Part shown: one piece after another, positions 1-8,214 of the stretch | Numbering within the stretch: the first letter of the stretch is position 1 | Layout of the letters: every line of letters starts with the position of its first letter | DNA from: Nocardioides luteus | GTDB lineage: Bacteria > Actinomycetota > Actinomycetes > Propionibacteriales > Nocardioidaceae | Assembly (NCBI RefSeq): GCF_014648595.1 | Contig: NZ_BMRK01000006.1 | Location: 124,001 to 188,000 of the forward strand | DNA length: 64,000 bases | Reading direction: 5' to 3' | The notes under the pieces: generated by a model | Databases searched by the model: none | Told to the model about the DNA's origin: nothing | What the model saw: only the letters and a program-made list of their open reading frames with translations | Translations under genes and position numbers: made by a program

Positions 1-531
1 GACGTCGTAGCCGGCGACGTTCTTGACCACCTTGCCACCGGCCTTGGCCACGACCCCGTCCGCGCGCACGATCGTGACGCCGATGAGCAGGTCACGCATC
101 GTGCCGGCCAGCATCCGCAGCGGGCCGCTGGTGTTGGCAGCCAGGGTGCCGCCGACGGTGGCGCCGGCGATCGTCTCGTCGAGCGCGAGCCGCTGGCCGG
201 CGGTGGCGACGTGCTCCTTCAGCCGGCTCAGCGGCGTGCCCGCGCCAACAGTGGCGATCAGGTCGCCGGCGGCGTGCTCGCGCACCCCGTCGAGAGCAGA
301 GAGGTCGAGCAGGACGTCGGCGGAGGTCGGCGGGTTGCCCCAGTCGAGCTTGGTGCCGGCGCCGGTCGGGATCACCGACTCCCCCGCCGCCGCGGCATCG
401 CGCATGATCTGGGCGACCTCGGCGGTGTTCGTGGGGCGCTCGGTGCGACCGGGGCGTACGCCTGCGACGGACCATGTTGGTCTCGCCACGCTCGCTTCGC
501 TCGCGGCTCGACCAGCGAGGGACTCGCTCAT
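1..531 (-). CDS. glcE: Glycolate oxidase FAD-binding subunit GlcE-like (partial, C-terminus outside window)
   Basis: The visible 177 codons form the N-terminal part of an FAD-binding PCMH-fold protein. The motif KAGGKVVKNVAGYDV at the window edge is typical of GlcE, the second flavin subunit of glycolate/D-lactate oxidase GlcDEF, which oxidises 2-hydroxyacids at the membrane. The ATG start overlaps the glcD stop (TGATG), so the two are translationally coupled; glcF would be expected past the left edge. Residues 2-18 (SESLAGRAASEASVARP) look unlike a normal GlcE start and coincide with a REP-like DNA repeat, so the N-terminus may be repeat-derived. Function by family; the exact 2-hydroxyacid is not known. 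Confidence 0.85.
   Translation of the reverse strand, partial: MSESLAGRAASEASVARPTWSVAGVRPGRTERPTNTAEVAQIMRDAAAAGESVIPTGAGTKLDWGNPPTSADVLLDLSALDGVREHAAGDLIATVGAGTPLSRLKEHVATAGQRLALDETIAGATVGGTLAANTSGPLRMLAGTMRDLLIGVTIVRADGVVAKAGGKVVKNVAGYDV
479..519. repeat. REP-like element, copy 1 (inside the start of glcE)
   Basis: The stretch begins GGTCTCGCCACGCTCG and continues to GCTCGACCAGC. The same opening (one mismatch) and the same GCTCGACCA block recur at 62992-63016. CTCGCT (491-496) and AGCGAG (514-519) can pair. Two related copies in 64 kb suggest a genome-wide family of intergenic palindromic repeats. This copy is read as the first residues of GlcE. Confidence 0.45.
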
Positions 532-2024
532 CAGAAGACCTCCGCCACGCCGGCCTCCTGGAGCGGATGGGCGCCCTGCCGGCGGCCCGGTCGCTCTCCG
601 CACAGCCGCGGCGTCGGGAAGACCTTGCCCGGGTTGGAGATCCGGTCCGGGTCGAACGCGCAGCGGATCAGCTGCATCGTGTCGAGGTCCTCGGCGGCGT
701 ACATCTTCGGCATGTGGGCGGCCTTGTCGGCGCCGACGCCGTGCTCGCCGGTGATGGAGCCGCCGTGCTGCAGGCAGAGGTCGAGGATGCCGCGGCTGAC
801 CGCCTCGGCCGCCTCCCCCGCGCCGGGGACGGCGTCGTCGAAGAGCACCAACGGGTGCAGGTTGCCGTCGCCGGCGTGGAAGACGTTGGCGACGCGTACG
901 CCGGAGCGCTCGGAGAGGTCGGCGATCGCGCGGAGCACCTCGGGCAGGGCGGTGCGCGGGATGACGCCGTCCTGGACGATGTAGTCGGGGCTGATCCGGC
1001 CGACGGCGGCGAAGGCCGACTTGCGGCCCTTCCAGATCAGCACCCGCTCCTCGGGCGTCTGCGCGGTGCGCAGCTCGAAGGCGCCGGTCTCCTCGCAGAG
1101 CCGCACCACGTCGGCATACTCGGCGTCGACCTCGGTCGCCGGGCCGTCGAGCTCGATGACCAGCACCGCGCCCGCACCGTCCGGGTAGTTGCAGGCGACC
1201 GCCGCCTCGGCGGCCTCGATCGCGAGCGCGTCCATCATCTCGATCGCCGCCGGGACGATGCCGGCCGCGATGATCGCGGAGACGGCGGCGCCGGCACGGT
1301 CGGTGGAGTCGAAGCCGACCAGCAGGGTGACGACTTTCTCCGGCAGCCGCACCAGCCGCACGGTCACCTCGGTGACGATCCCGAGGGTGCCCTCGGAGCC
1401 GACCACCGCCCCGAGCAGGTCATAGCCGGGACTGTCCGGAGCGTCCCCGCCCAGACGCACCTGCTCGCCCTCGGCGGTGACGAACTCGGCGGCGAGGACG
1501 TGGTTGGTGGTGAAGCCGTACTTGAGGCAGTGGGCGCCGCCGGAGTTCTCCGCGACGTTGCCGCCGATCGAGCAGACCTGCTGGCTGGAGGGGTCGGGCG
1601 CGTAGTAGTAGCCGTCCGGCGTGCTCGCCCGGGTGACGTCGAGGTTGATCACCCCGGGCTCGACGACGGCCCGCTGGTCGTCGCGCCGGACCTCCTTGAT
1701 CGCCCGCAGCCGCGAGGTCACCACGAGCACCCCCTCCGCGTGCGGCAGGCTGCCGCCGGAGAGGCCGGTGCCCGAGCCGCGGGCTACGTACGGGATCTGC
1801 TGCTCGGCGCAGCACCGCACGATGCCGGCCAGCTGCTCGGCGGTCTCCGGGATCACGACCAGCGCCGGCGTCACCCGGTAGTGGGCCAGCCCGTCGCACT
1901 CGTAGGTGCGCAGCCGGGCGCGGTCGGTGATCACGCCCTCTTCGGGAAGGAGCTCGCGCGCCCTCTGGATGAGGATCTCCAGGGGTGTCGCGCCGGTGGT
2001 CTCGACGTCTGCAGGCAGGCCCAT
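531..2024 (-). CDS. glcD: Glycolate/D-lactate oxidase FAD-linked subunit GlcD
   Basis: A 497-residue FAD-binding type 4 (PCMH/VAO) oxidase. The flavin-binding loop GSGTGLSGGS lies near residues 80-90 and the C-terminal signature GEHGVG near residue 423. The family oxidises glycolate or D-lactate to the 2-oxoacid with electrons passed through GlcF to quinone. I chose the ATG at 2024 over an in-frame ATG at 2075 because GAGGGAG sits just upstream of it. A promoter-like pair and a CRP-like palindrome lie 48-101 bases upstream. It could equally be named a D-lactate dehydrogenase; only the enzyme family is certain. Confidence 0.9.
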   Translation of the reverse strand: MGLPADVETTGATPLEILIQRARELLPEEGVITDRARLRTYECDGLAHYRVTPALVVIPETAEQLAGIVRCCAEQQIPYVARGSGTGLSGGSLPHAEGVLVVTSRLRAIKEVRRDDQRAVVEPGVINLDVTRASTPDGYYYAPDPSSQQVCSIGGNVAENSGGAHCLKYGFTTNHVLAAEFVTAEGEQVRLGGDAPDSPGYDLLGAVVGSEGTLGIVTEVTVRLVRLPEKVVTLLVGFDSTDRAGAAVSAIIAAGIVPAAIEMMDALAIEAAEAAVACNYPDGAGAVLVIELDGPATEVDAEYADVVRLCEETGAFELRTAQTPEERVLIWKGRKSAFAAVGRISPDYIVQDGVIPRTALPEVLRAIADLSERSGVRVANVFHAGDGNLHPLVLFDDAVPGAGEAAEAVSRGILDLCLQHGGSITGEHGVGADKAAHMPKMYAAEDLDTMQLIRCAFDPDRISNPGKVFPTPRLCGERPGRRQGAHPLQEAGVAEVF

Positions 2025-2071
2025 CCGCTCCCTCGATTTCGTATCGTGGAATCTTCCTTCTGCCCCCTGGA

Positions 2072-2101
2072 ACATTAAGGGAAGAAGGGCGGCAAGGGCA
2101 A
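2072..2101 (-). promoter_or_regulatory. Candidate glcD promoter
   Basis: Read on the minus strand, TTGCCC (2096-2101) and TAATGT (2072-2077) are separated by 18 bases and lie about 50 bases upstream of the glcD start. The -10 fits the actinobacterial TAnnnT pattern; the -35 is a moderate match. Confidence 0.35.
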
Positions 2102-2109
2102 TGGTTTCC

Positions 2110-2125
2110 TGTGACTCAGGTCACC
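2110..2125. promoter_or_regulatory. CRP/GlxR-like palindrome upstream of glcD
   Basis: TGTGA-CTCAGG-TCACC matches the CRP-family consensus TGTGA-N6-TCACA with one mismatch; the perfect core is GTGAC-TCAG-GTCAC. It sits just upstream of the candidate glcD promoter and just beyond the end of the SDR gene. Carbon-source control of 2-hydroxyacid oxidation by a CRP/GlxR homologue would be sensible, but the regulator is not in this window. Confidence 0.35.
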
Positions 2126-2131
2126 ATGCGA

Positions 2132-2857
2132 TCAGACGGCGCGCATCTCCCCTCCGTCGACGCGAAGGTTCTGACCCGCGATGTAGGCAGACTCCTCACC
2201 GGCGAGGAAGCGTACGACCCGGGCGAGCTCGGCCGTGCTCTGCGCGCGACGCAGGGGGATGCCGGTGGTCCACTCGGGCGGAACGGTGGTCGGGTCGTCC
2301 TTGGTCAGGCCGGTCAGCACGTTGTTCATCCGGACACCCTGAGGGCCGTACTCGTTGGTGTAGAGCTTGGTGAAGGTGGCCAGACCGGCGCGCATCGTCA
2401 CCGAGACCGGGAACATCGCACTGGGCTCGAAGACCCCGGCGGTGGAGATGTTGACGATCGTGCCGCGGGACTCCATCAGGTGGGGCGTGGCCAGGCGCGC
2501 CATCCGGACGACGTTCATCAGGTACATGTCGAACCCGGCCGCCCACTCCTCGTCGCTGATCTCGAGGACCGGACCGCGAGCCGCGTGGCCGCTGCTGTTG
2601 ACGACGGTGTCGATGCGGCCGTAGCGCTCCACGGCCAGGTCGACGCACGCGCGCAGGTCGTCGGTGCTGGTGTTGGAGCCGTCGACGCCGGCTCCACCGA
2701 GGGACTCCGCGAGCTCGCGCGCCCGGCCCGAGGGCGACATCGCGACCACACGATAGCCGTGGCCGGCGAGCTCGCGCACGCAGGCGGCGCCGATGCCGGA
2801 GCCGCCGCCGACCACGACGGCCACGCGCTCGGGACCGGTGAAGATGGGCTCAGACAT
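2132..2857 (-). CDS. Short-chain dehydrogenase/reductase family protein with atypical active site
   Basis: A 241-residue Rossmann-fold SDR with the nucleotide-binding glycine motif GGGSGIG (residues 17-23) and an NSSG motif near residue 87. At the usual Ser-Tyr-Lys triad it has Thr139, Ser152 and Arg156 (NIST, then SVTMR), so the canonical catalytic Tyr and Lys are missing. The downstream RMNNVLTG block matches the normal SDR RVNxVxPG segment, so the alignment is secure. Its start overlaps the end of the tetR gene by 8 bases, making a tetR-SDR operon. Either a non-canonical SDR subfamily or a non-catalytic binding protein; substrate unknown. Confidence 0.85.
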   Translation of the reverse strand: MSEPIFTGPERVAVVVGGGSGIGAACVRELAGHGYRVVAMSPSGRARELAESLGGAGVDGSNTSTDDLRACVDLAVERYGRIDTVVNSSGHAARGPVLEISDEEWAAGFDMYLMNVVRMARLATPHLMESRGTIVNISTAGVFEPSAMFPVSVTMRAGLATFTKLYTNEYGPQGVRMNNVLTGLTKDDPTTVPPEWTTGIPLRRAQSTAELARVVRFLAGEESAYIAGQNLRVDGGEMRAV

Positions 2858-3485
2858 GCGCGTACTCCTTCAGACGGGAGGCGACCAAGGACTCGAGCGC
2901 GTCGGCGGTCAACGACGCGTAGCGGTCGAAGTCGGTGTCGTCACCGGCGGCCGCGGCGACACGGAACCCGTCGGTGAGGGCACGCCCCATGACGGCCATG
3001 TCGTGGGCGAGCTCGGCGGCGACGTCGTCCGGCACACCGTCGTAGGTCGTGCGCAGCAGCGAGGTGACCGACTCGAACATCTTCCTGCGGATCTCGAGGT
3101 AGCGCTGGCGGGCGAGGTTGTCCTCGAGCCGCCGCTCGAAGGCGAAGACCAGACCGATGCTCCAGAACGCCGCGGCCGGGTCGGCCAGGTCGGCCGAGGC
3201 CGCAGCCGACCTGCTGATCGTGTTGTGCAGGAGCTCTCGCATGTCGCGGACCGGCGCGGTGCTCTCCTGCCAGACCTCGTAGCAGTAGTCGAGCAGCTCG
3301 ACGAAGAGCTGCTCCTTGTTCTTGAAGTGCCAGTAGACCGACCCGATCGGCAGGCCGGAGACCCGGGCGACGTCGGCCATGGTCGTGCCCTCGTAGCCGG
3401 CCTCGACAGCCCGCGACAGGACCGCCTCCAAGATCGCCCGTTTGGACCCGGCCGATGCCTGGTGGGCCTTGCGCTTCTCAGTCAT
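2850..3485 (-). CDS. TetR family transcriptional regulator
   Basis: A 211-residue TetR repressor. The helix-turn-helix (TTMADVARVSGLPIGSVYWH) occupies roughly residues 30-50, and the C-terminal region is a typical helical ligand domain. I used the ATG at 3485, which is preceded by GGTGAGGG; a further upstream frame to 3563 has no ribosome site. It faces the rightward MFS-mhp operon across 221 bases containing two inverted repeats, so it is the best local candidate to control both itself with the SDR and the aromatic operon. The inducer is probably an aromatic acid or a pathway intermediate (inference). Confidence 0.88.
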   Translation of the reverse strand: MTEKRKAHQASAGSKRAILEAVLSRAVEAGYEGTTMADVARVSGLPIGSVYWHFKNKEQLFVELLDYCYEVWQESTAPVRDMRELLHNTISRSAAASADLADPAAAFWSIGLVFAFERRLEDNLARQRYLEIRRKMFESVTSLLRTTYDGVPDDVAAELAHDMAVMGRALTDGFRVAAAAGDDTDFDRYASLTADALESLVASRLKEYAHV

Positions 3486-3538
3486 TCGATCCCTCACCGC
3501 CGCGAGACGCGGCACAAACAAATTTCGAAGTCGACCTT

Positions 3539-3554
3539 GACACATCCATGTGTC
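3539..3554. promoter_or_regulatory. Inverted repeat, candidate TetR operator 1
   Basis: GACACAT-CC-ATGTGTC has perfect 7-base arms with a 2-base centre, in the divergent tetR/MFS gap. A rightward TTGACA (3537-3542) overlaps its left arm, so a bound repressor would block a promoter there. Confidence 0.45.
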
Positions 3555-3573
3555 GACCGTCACTCTATCAATC

Positions 3574-3594
3574 CTAGAACGCAGATTCTAGAAC
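3574..3594. promoter_or_regulatory. Inverted repeat, candidate TetR operator 2
   Basis: CTAGAA-CGCAGA-TTCTAG (3574-3591) has perfect 6-base arms. The half-site CTAGAAC is repeated directly at 3588-3594. It lies 113-130 bases upstream of the MFS start in a locally AT-rich stretch. TAGAA-type half-sites are common for TetR regulators of lipid and aromatic catabolism. Confidence 0.45.
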
Positions 3595-3706
3595 CTTTCT
3601 TCTACGGTCGCGACCCGGCGCGATCACTCCCCCTGCGCCCGCAGGCTCGTCCTCCTTCGACGTCGCCCGCGCAGCTCCAAGACAGACCACTGGCAGAAGA
3701 GGCCTC

Positions 3707-5065
3707 ATGAAGATCACCGATCAGATCGGCAACCAGAAGATGAGCGGGCTCCAGATACGAGCCGTCGTCGTCGCCATCACCCTCGTGGTTCTCGACGGCT
3801 ACGACGTCTCGCTGACCTCGTTCTCGGCGCCGTACCTCGAGCAGGGCTTCGGGGTCTCCAAGGCTCAGCTCGGACTGGTGATGTCCGGCGCCCTGATCGG
3901 CATGCTCGTCGGCTCGATCGTGGTCGCGCCGCTGGCGGACCGCATCGGCCGCCGTCGGATGGGCATCATGGCGACCATCACCATCGCGGTCGGCATGTTC
4001 ATCGGACCGTTCGCCTCCATCGAGACCGGGACCTGGCCGCTCGTCCTGAGCCGGATCATCACCGGTGTCGGCATCGGCGCGCTGGTCGCCGTCGTCGGCG
4101 TCATCCTCTCCGAGTACACCGGCAAGCGCGTCTACCCGCTGGTGATGGCGATCTACGCCGCCGCCATCAACATCGGCGGACTGCTCGGATCGGTGATCGT
4201 CGGCCCGATGCTCGCCGAGAACGGCTGGCAGTACGGCTGGTGGGTCGGCTTCGCGCTGAGCGCCATCGCGGCGATCGCGACCTTCTTCCTGCTGCCGGAG
4301 TCGCTGGCCTGGCTCTCGGAGGGCAAGCGCCCCGACTCGCTGGCACGCCTCAACGCCATCCTGGTCAAGATGGGACGTCCGGCCCTCGCCGCCCTGCCGG
4401 AGACGGACTCGGTCAAGGTCAAGGCCGACGGCGCGCTGCGTACGGTCTTCACCGGCCGCGCCGGCTTCTACTCGGTGCTGATGATCGTCGGCTACATCGC
4501 CTACATGATCAGCTTCTACTTCATGACCAACTGGTCGGCGGCCACCGTCGCCGGCGCCAACCGCAACCCGGCCCTCGCCTCCTCGATGGTCGCCGCGTTC
4601 AGCATCGGCGGCATCCTCGGCAACGTCGTCTTCGGCTTCATCGGCAACCGGGTCAACCTGCGCATCCTCACCCCGGTCTTCCTGGTGGTGGCCACCGGCG
4701 CGCTGTCGCTCTTCGGCATCGTCGGCCCGAGCATGCCGACCGCGTGGTGGACCCTCTTCCTCGCCTCGTTCTTCGTCTGCTCCGGCACCGCCGGCTTCTA
4801 CGCGATCGTCCCCTCGCTCTACCCGACGCTGGCCCGCTCGACCGGGTTCGGGATCGTCATCGGCGCCGGCCGCTTCGGTGGCATCGCCGCCCCGATCGTC
4901 GGCGGCGCCGCCTTCGACGCCGGCATGAGCATGGGCGCAGCGTTCACCGTCTTCGCGCTCCCGATGCTCCTCGCCGCCGTCTGCATCGTCGTCCTGCACC
5001 TGTCCCTGAAGAACAGCGCCGCTGCTGCCGTCGAGCAGCCCGCCCCTGTCGGCACCGCTGTCTGA
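3707..5065 (+). CDS. MFS aromatic acid transporter (AAHS type)
   Basis: A 452-residue major facilitator with about twelve hydrophobic segments. The LDGYDVSL motif in the first helix is typical of aromatic acid:H+ symporters (DGxD motif), and the loop 2-3 motif LADRIGRRR is the classic MFS signature. The ATG is preceded by GAAGAGG. It lies 43 bases before mhpB and probably starts the operon, so the cargo is most likely the phenylpropanoid or other aromatic acid degraded by the downstream enzymes (inference from context, as with MhpT in E. coli). Confidence 0.88.
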   Translation: MKITDQIGNQKMSGLQIRAVVVAITLVVLDGYDVSLTSFSAPYLEQGFGVSKAQLGLVMSGALIGMLVGSIVVAPLADRIGRRRMGIMATITIAVGMFIGPFASIETGTWPLVLSRIITGVGIGALVAVVGVILSEYTGKRVYPLVMAIYAAAINIGGLLGSVIVGPMLAENGWQYGWWVGFALSAIAAIATFFLLPESLAWLSEGKRPDSLARLNAILVKMGRPALAALPETDSVKVKADGALRTVFTGRAGFYSVLMIVGYIAYMISFYFMTNWSAATVAGANRNPALASSMVAAFSIGGILGNVVFGFIGNRVNLRILTPVFLVVATGALSLFGIVGPSMPTAWWTLFLASFFVCSGTAGFYAIVPSLYPTLARSTGFGIVIGAGRFGGIAAPIVGGAAFDAGMSMGAAFTVFALPMLLAAVCIVVLHLSLKNSAAAAVEQPAPVGTAV

Positions 5066-5108
5066 ACCGATCCCGATCCACGACCAACGAAACACGAAAG
5101 GCAACAGC

Positions 5109-6044
5109 ATGTCGCTCGCTGTCGCTGCGCTCTCCCACGCCCCGTCCTTCGGGAACGTCGACCCCGGTGGCACCACCTTCGCCGAGATCACCTCCGCGAT
5201 CGAGGAGGTGCAGGGGTTCGTCAAGGACTACGACCCCGACCTGGTCGTCGTCTTCGGCCCCGACCACTTCAATGGCCAGCTCTACTCGCTGATCACCCCC
5301 TGGGTCATCGGCGCGGTCGCGGAGGGCGTGGGTGACTACAACACGACCGCCGGGCCGCTGCCGGTCGACGGCGACGCCGCCCGCTGGTTCCACGACGCCG
5401 TCCTGAGCGAGGGCATCGACATCGGCCGCAGCGAGCAGATGAAGGTCGACCACGGTGTCGTCCAGCCGCTCGACTTCGTCTTCGGGAAGGACTTCACCCA
5501 GCCGGTCGTCCCGGTCTTCGTCAACGCGATCGGGCTGCCGCTCTCCCCGATGCAGCGCGTCCGTCTCATGGGCGAGGCCTTCGGCCGCGCCGCCCAGCGC
5601 CTGGACAAGAAGGTGCTCTTCCTCGCCTCCGGCGGGATCTCGCACAGCCCGCCGATCCCGCGCTGGGAGGGCGCCCCCGGCACCGTGCACGAGCGGCTCA
5701 TCGCGTACGCCCCCACCCGCGAGGAGCGGCAGGAGCGCGAGCAGATGATCGTCCGCGGCATCCAGGCGATCGCGGACGGCAAGGCGCCCAGCGACCCGTT
5801 GAACGAGGAGTGGGACGAGCTCGTCCTCGATGTCCTCCGCTCCGGCGACCTGACCCCGGTCGACTCCTGGGAGAACGGCTGGTTCAGCGCGGAGGGCGGC
5901 TCGGCGGCCCACGAGATGCGCAGCTGGATCGCTGCCTACGCGGCGCTGTCGACGGCCGGTTCCTACCGGATGGAGGTCGACCACTACTGGCCGGTCGAGA
6001 ACTGGGGCGCCGGCTTCGCGATCCAGGCTGCGATCACCGCATGA
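5109..6044 (+). CDS. mhpB: 2,3-dihydroxyphenylpropionate 1,2-dioxygenase (extradiol, type II/LigB fold)
   Basis: A 311-residue LigB-type extradiol ring-cleavage dioxygenase resembling MhpB throughout. Metal/active-site regions are recognisable: SHAPSF at the N-terminus, GPDHFN near residue 55 and KVDHGVVQPL near residue 120. It opens the catechol ring of 3-(2,3-dihydroxyphenyl)propanoate next to the hydroxyls, giving 2-hydroxy-6-oxonona-2,4-dienedioate. AAAGG precedes the ATG. Its stop overlaps the mhpC start by four bases (ATGA). Substrate range could be broader than the E. coli enzyme. Confidence 0.93.
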   Translation: MSLAVAALSHAPSFGNVDPGGTTFAEITSAIEEVQGFVKDYDPDLVVVFGPDHFNGQLYSLITPWVIGAVAEGVGDYNTTAGPLPVDGDAARWFHDAVLSEGIDIGRSEQMKVDHGVVQPLDFVFGKDFTQPVVPVFVNAIGLPLSPMQRVRLMGEAFGRAAQRLDKKVLFLASGGISHSPPIPRWEGAPGTVHERLIAYAPTREERQEREQMIVRGIQAIADGKAPSDPLNEEWDELVLDVLRSGDLTPVDSWENGWFSAEGGSAAHEMRSWIAAYAALSTAGSYRMEVDHYWPVENWGAGFAIQAAITA

Positions 6045-6931
6045 GCAGCGCACACCTGGCGACCTTCTGGGAGGAGATCGCCGATCTCGAGCACACGCTG
6101 CGGTACGTCGAAGCCGACGGCTACCGCACCCGGGTGCTCGACTTCCCGGCCTCCTCCCCCGACGCCCAGACCGTCGTCCTCGCCAACGGCACCAGCGGCC
6201 ACATCGAGGCCTGGACCCAGAACGTACGCGCGCTCGTGGAGGCCGGCTTCCGGGTCGTCGGCTACGACTATCCCGGCCACGGTTACACCACGCTCGCCGA
6301 CCACCCGCTGGAGATCGCCGACTACTCCGAGCACCTCCTCGCCCTGCTCGACGCGCTCGGCCTCGACCGGGTGCACCTGGCCGGGGAGTCGCTCGGCGGC
6401 TGGCTCGCGCTGAAGTTCGCCCCGAAGCACCCCGAGCGGCTGCGTACGGTCATCCTGTCCGCGCCGGGAGGCCGGATGCTCGAGGAGCCCCAGCTCGACA
6501 AGACCCAGTCGGTCGGCGCCCGCGCGGTGAGCGAGCCGACCTTCGAGAACGTCAAGAAGCGGCTCCAGGTCGTCATCCACGACCCGGAGCTCATCACCGA
6601 CGAGCTCGTCCGGGTGCGGCAGGCGATCTACTCGCGCGAGGGCTTCAGCATGGCCAACGTCTCCGCGCTCCGCGAGCCGGAGACCCGCTGGCGCAACCGC
6701 GTCACCGACGACGACTTCGCCGCGCTGCCGGTGCCCGCGCTGATGGTGTGGACCGACAACGAGCCGACCGGTGACGCCGCCGAGGGCGAGCGGCTGTGCG
6801 GCCTGATCCCGGACGGCGAGTACCTGCTGATCCGCGGTGCCGCGCACTGGCCGCAGTGGGAGGGCGCCGAGGAGTTCAACGCCGCGGCCTGCGCCTTCCT
6901 GACCAAGCACAGCGCGGAGGAGACCTCGTGA
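6041..6931 (+). CDS. mhpC: 2-hydroxy-6-oxonona-2,4-dienedioate hydrolase (meta-fission product hydrolase)
   Basis: A 296-residue alpha/beta hydrolase. The nucleophile elbow GESLGG places the catalytic Ser at residue 117, and the catalytic His is in GAAHWPQWE near the C-terminus. In the Mhp pathway this enzyme cleaves the ring-fission product to 2-hydroxypenta-2,4-dienoate and succinate. The ATG start overlaps the mhpB stop, and its own stop overlaps the GTG start of mhpD, so all three are translationally coupled. Confidence 0.92.
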   Translation: MSSAHLATFWEEIADLEHTLRYVEADGYRTRVLDFPASSPDAQTVVLANGTSGHIEAWTQNVRALVEAGFRVVGYDYPGHGYTTLADHPLEIADYSEHLLALLDALGLDRVHLAGESLGGWLALKFAPKHPERLRTVILSAPGGRMLEEPQLDKTQSVGARAVSEPTFENVKKRLQVVIHDPELITDELVRVRQAIYSREGFSMANVSALREPETRWRNRVTDDDFAALPVPALMVWTDNEPTGDAAEGERLCGLIPDGEYLLIRGAAHWPQWEGAEEFNAAACAFLTKHSAEETS

Positions 6932-7722
6932 GCGTCGACCGAGAGACCATCGAGACGATCGCGCGGGAGCTCTTCGAGGCCAAGCGCGACGTGCGCACCG
7001 TCCCCTACGTCAGCCCGCGGCTGCCCGAGCGGGACCTGGACGCGGCGTACGCGATCTCGGCCGAGTTCGCCCGGCTCCGGGAGACCGAGCTCGGGGTGCG
7101 CCGGGTGGGCCGCAAGGTCGGCCTGACCAACCCGCTGGTGCAGGAGCGCGTCGGCATCGACGAGCCCGACTACGGGATCATCCACGACGACATGGCGCAC
7201 GCCTCCGGGGTGCACCTCCCGCTCTCGCGCTACAACCGGCTGCTCATCGAGGCCGAGGTCGCCTTCGGCATCAAGACGGACATCCTCGACGCCTCTCGCG
7301 AGGCCGTCGAGGCCGCGATCGACTTCGTGACGCCGGCGTTCGAGGTCGTCGACTTCCGCTACGGCGGCTCGGTCGGGCAGATCGTCGACACCATCGCCGA
7401 CAACGCCGGCTGCAGCGGGATCGTGCTCGGCGAGGAGAAGCACGCGTACGGCGAGGTCGACCTCACCGGCGTGGAGATGGTCATCACCGGCGGCGACGTC
7501 GAGATCACCCGCGGGATCGGCAAGAACGTGCTCGAGGACCCGGTCAACGCGGTGATCTGGCTCGCCGAGACCGCGCTGCGCACCGGCGAGCCGCTGCGGG
7601 CCGGGGAGATCCTCCTGTCGGGCTCCATCGGATACATCGAACCCTGGCCGGCCGACGTCGAGTGCGTCGCCACCATCACCGGACTCGGTCGCGTGGTCGC
7701 GACCGCCGACTCGAAAGGCTGA
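6928..7722 (+). CDS. mhpD: 2-keto-4-pentenoate hydratase
   Basis: A 264-residue member of the MhpD/HpaH hydratase family (FAH-related fold). It adds water to 2-hydroxypenta-2,4-dienoate to give 4-hydroxy-2-oxovalerate. The start is GTG, overlapping the mhpC stop (GTGA) and preceded by GGAGGAG. Conserved blocks include RKVGLTN, EAEVAFGI and the C-terminal LLSGSIG. The order mhpB-mhpC-mhpD is compact and makes the assignment firm. Confidence 0.9.
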   Translation: MSVDRETIETIARELFEAKRDVRTVPYVSPRLPERDLDAAYAISAEFARLRETELGVRRVGRKVGLTNPLVQERVGIDEPDYGIIHDDMAHASGVHLPLSRYNRLLIEAEVAFGIKTDILDASREAVEAAIDFVTPAFEVVDFRYGGSVGQIVDTIADNAGCSGIVLGEEKHAYGEVDLTGVEMVITGGDVEITRGIGKNVLEDPVNAVIWLAETALRTGEPLRAGEILLSGSIGYIEPWPADVECVATITGLGRVVATADSKG

Positions 7723-7728
7723 GAGAAC

Positions 7729-8214
7729 ATGAGCGACTACCGCCCCGTGGACGTGACCACCCGCGTCGAGATCGAGCAGCTCATCTCGGAGATGCTCTAC
7801 CGCCTGGACCACAACCAGGCCGACACGACCTGGGAGCTCTACACCGAGGACGGCGTCTCGGTCGGCCCGATGGGCGACATGGACCGGGAGAAGATGAAGG
7901 TCTGGGGTGCCAAGCGCGCCGCGCAGACCGACATCGTCGGCCGCCACTTCATCGGCGCCATCCGGCTGGTGCGCGCCGCCGACGCCGAGGACGAGGTCGA
8001 GGGCACGGTGCAGTACCTCACCTTCCGCGACTCGAACGAGCCGCAGACCGAGCCGGCCTCGGTCGGCGAGTTCCGCGAGCGCTACCGCCGCGTGGACGGC
8101 GAGTGGCGGTTCGTACGCCGGCAGATCGTGCCGCTCTTCGGTGGTGCGGCTGCGGCGGCGCACGCCGCTCGGCTGGCCGACCGTGCTGAGGACCGGGCCG
8201 GAGCCGCGAGGTGA
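7729..8214 (+). CDS. SnoaL-like/NTF2-fold protein
   Basis: A 161-residue protein with the alpha+beta cone pattern of SnoaL-like proteins: an N-terminal helix (EIEQLISEMLYRLDHNQ), LYTEDG, GRHFIGAIRL and the terminal strand segment GEWRFVRRQIVPLF. It lies 6 bases after mhpD and overlaps the next start. NTF2-fold proteins of this kind act as small isomerases, dehydratases or dioxygenase partners; no catalytic residue can be assigned. It may handle an unstable ring-cleavage or lactone intermediate (speculative). Confidence 0.75.
   Translation: MSDYRPVDVTTRVEIEQLISEMLYRLDHNQADTTWELYTEDGVSVGPMGDMDREKMKVWGAKRAAQTDIVGRHFIGAIRLVRAADAEDEVEGTVQYLTFRDSNEPQTEPASVGEFRERYRRVDGEWRFVRRQIVPLFGGAAAAAHAARLADRAEDRAGAAR

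Noticed and set aside
3602-5224. A 540-codon minus-strand frame opposite the MFS gene
   Set aside because: Highly charged repetitive composition without any motif; the MFS protein on the other strand is clear.
6628-8163. A 511-codon minus-strand frame opposite mhpC, mhpD and the SnoaL-like gene
   Set aside because: Antisense to overlapping, well-identified operon genes.
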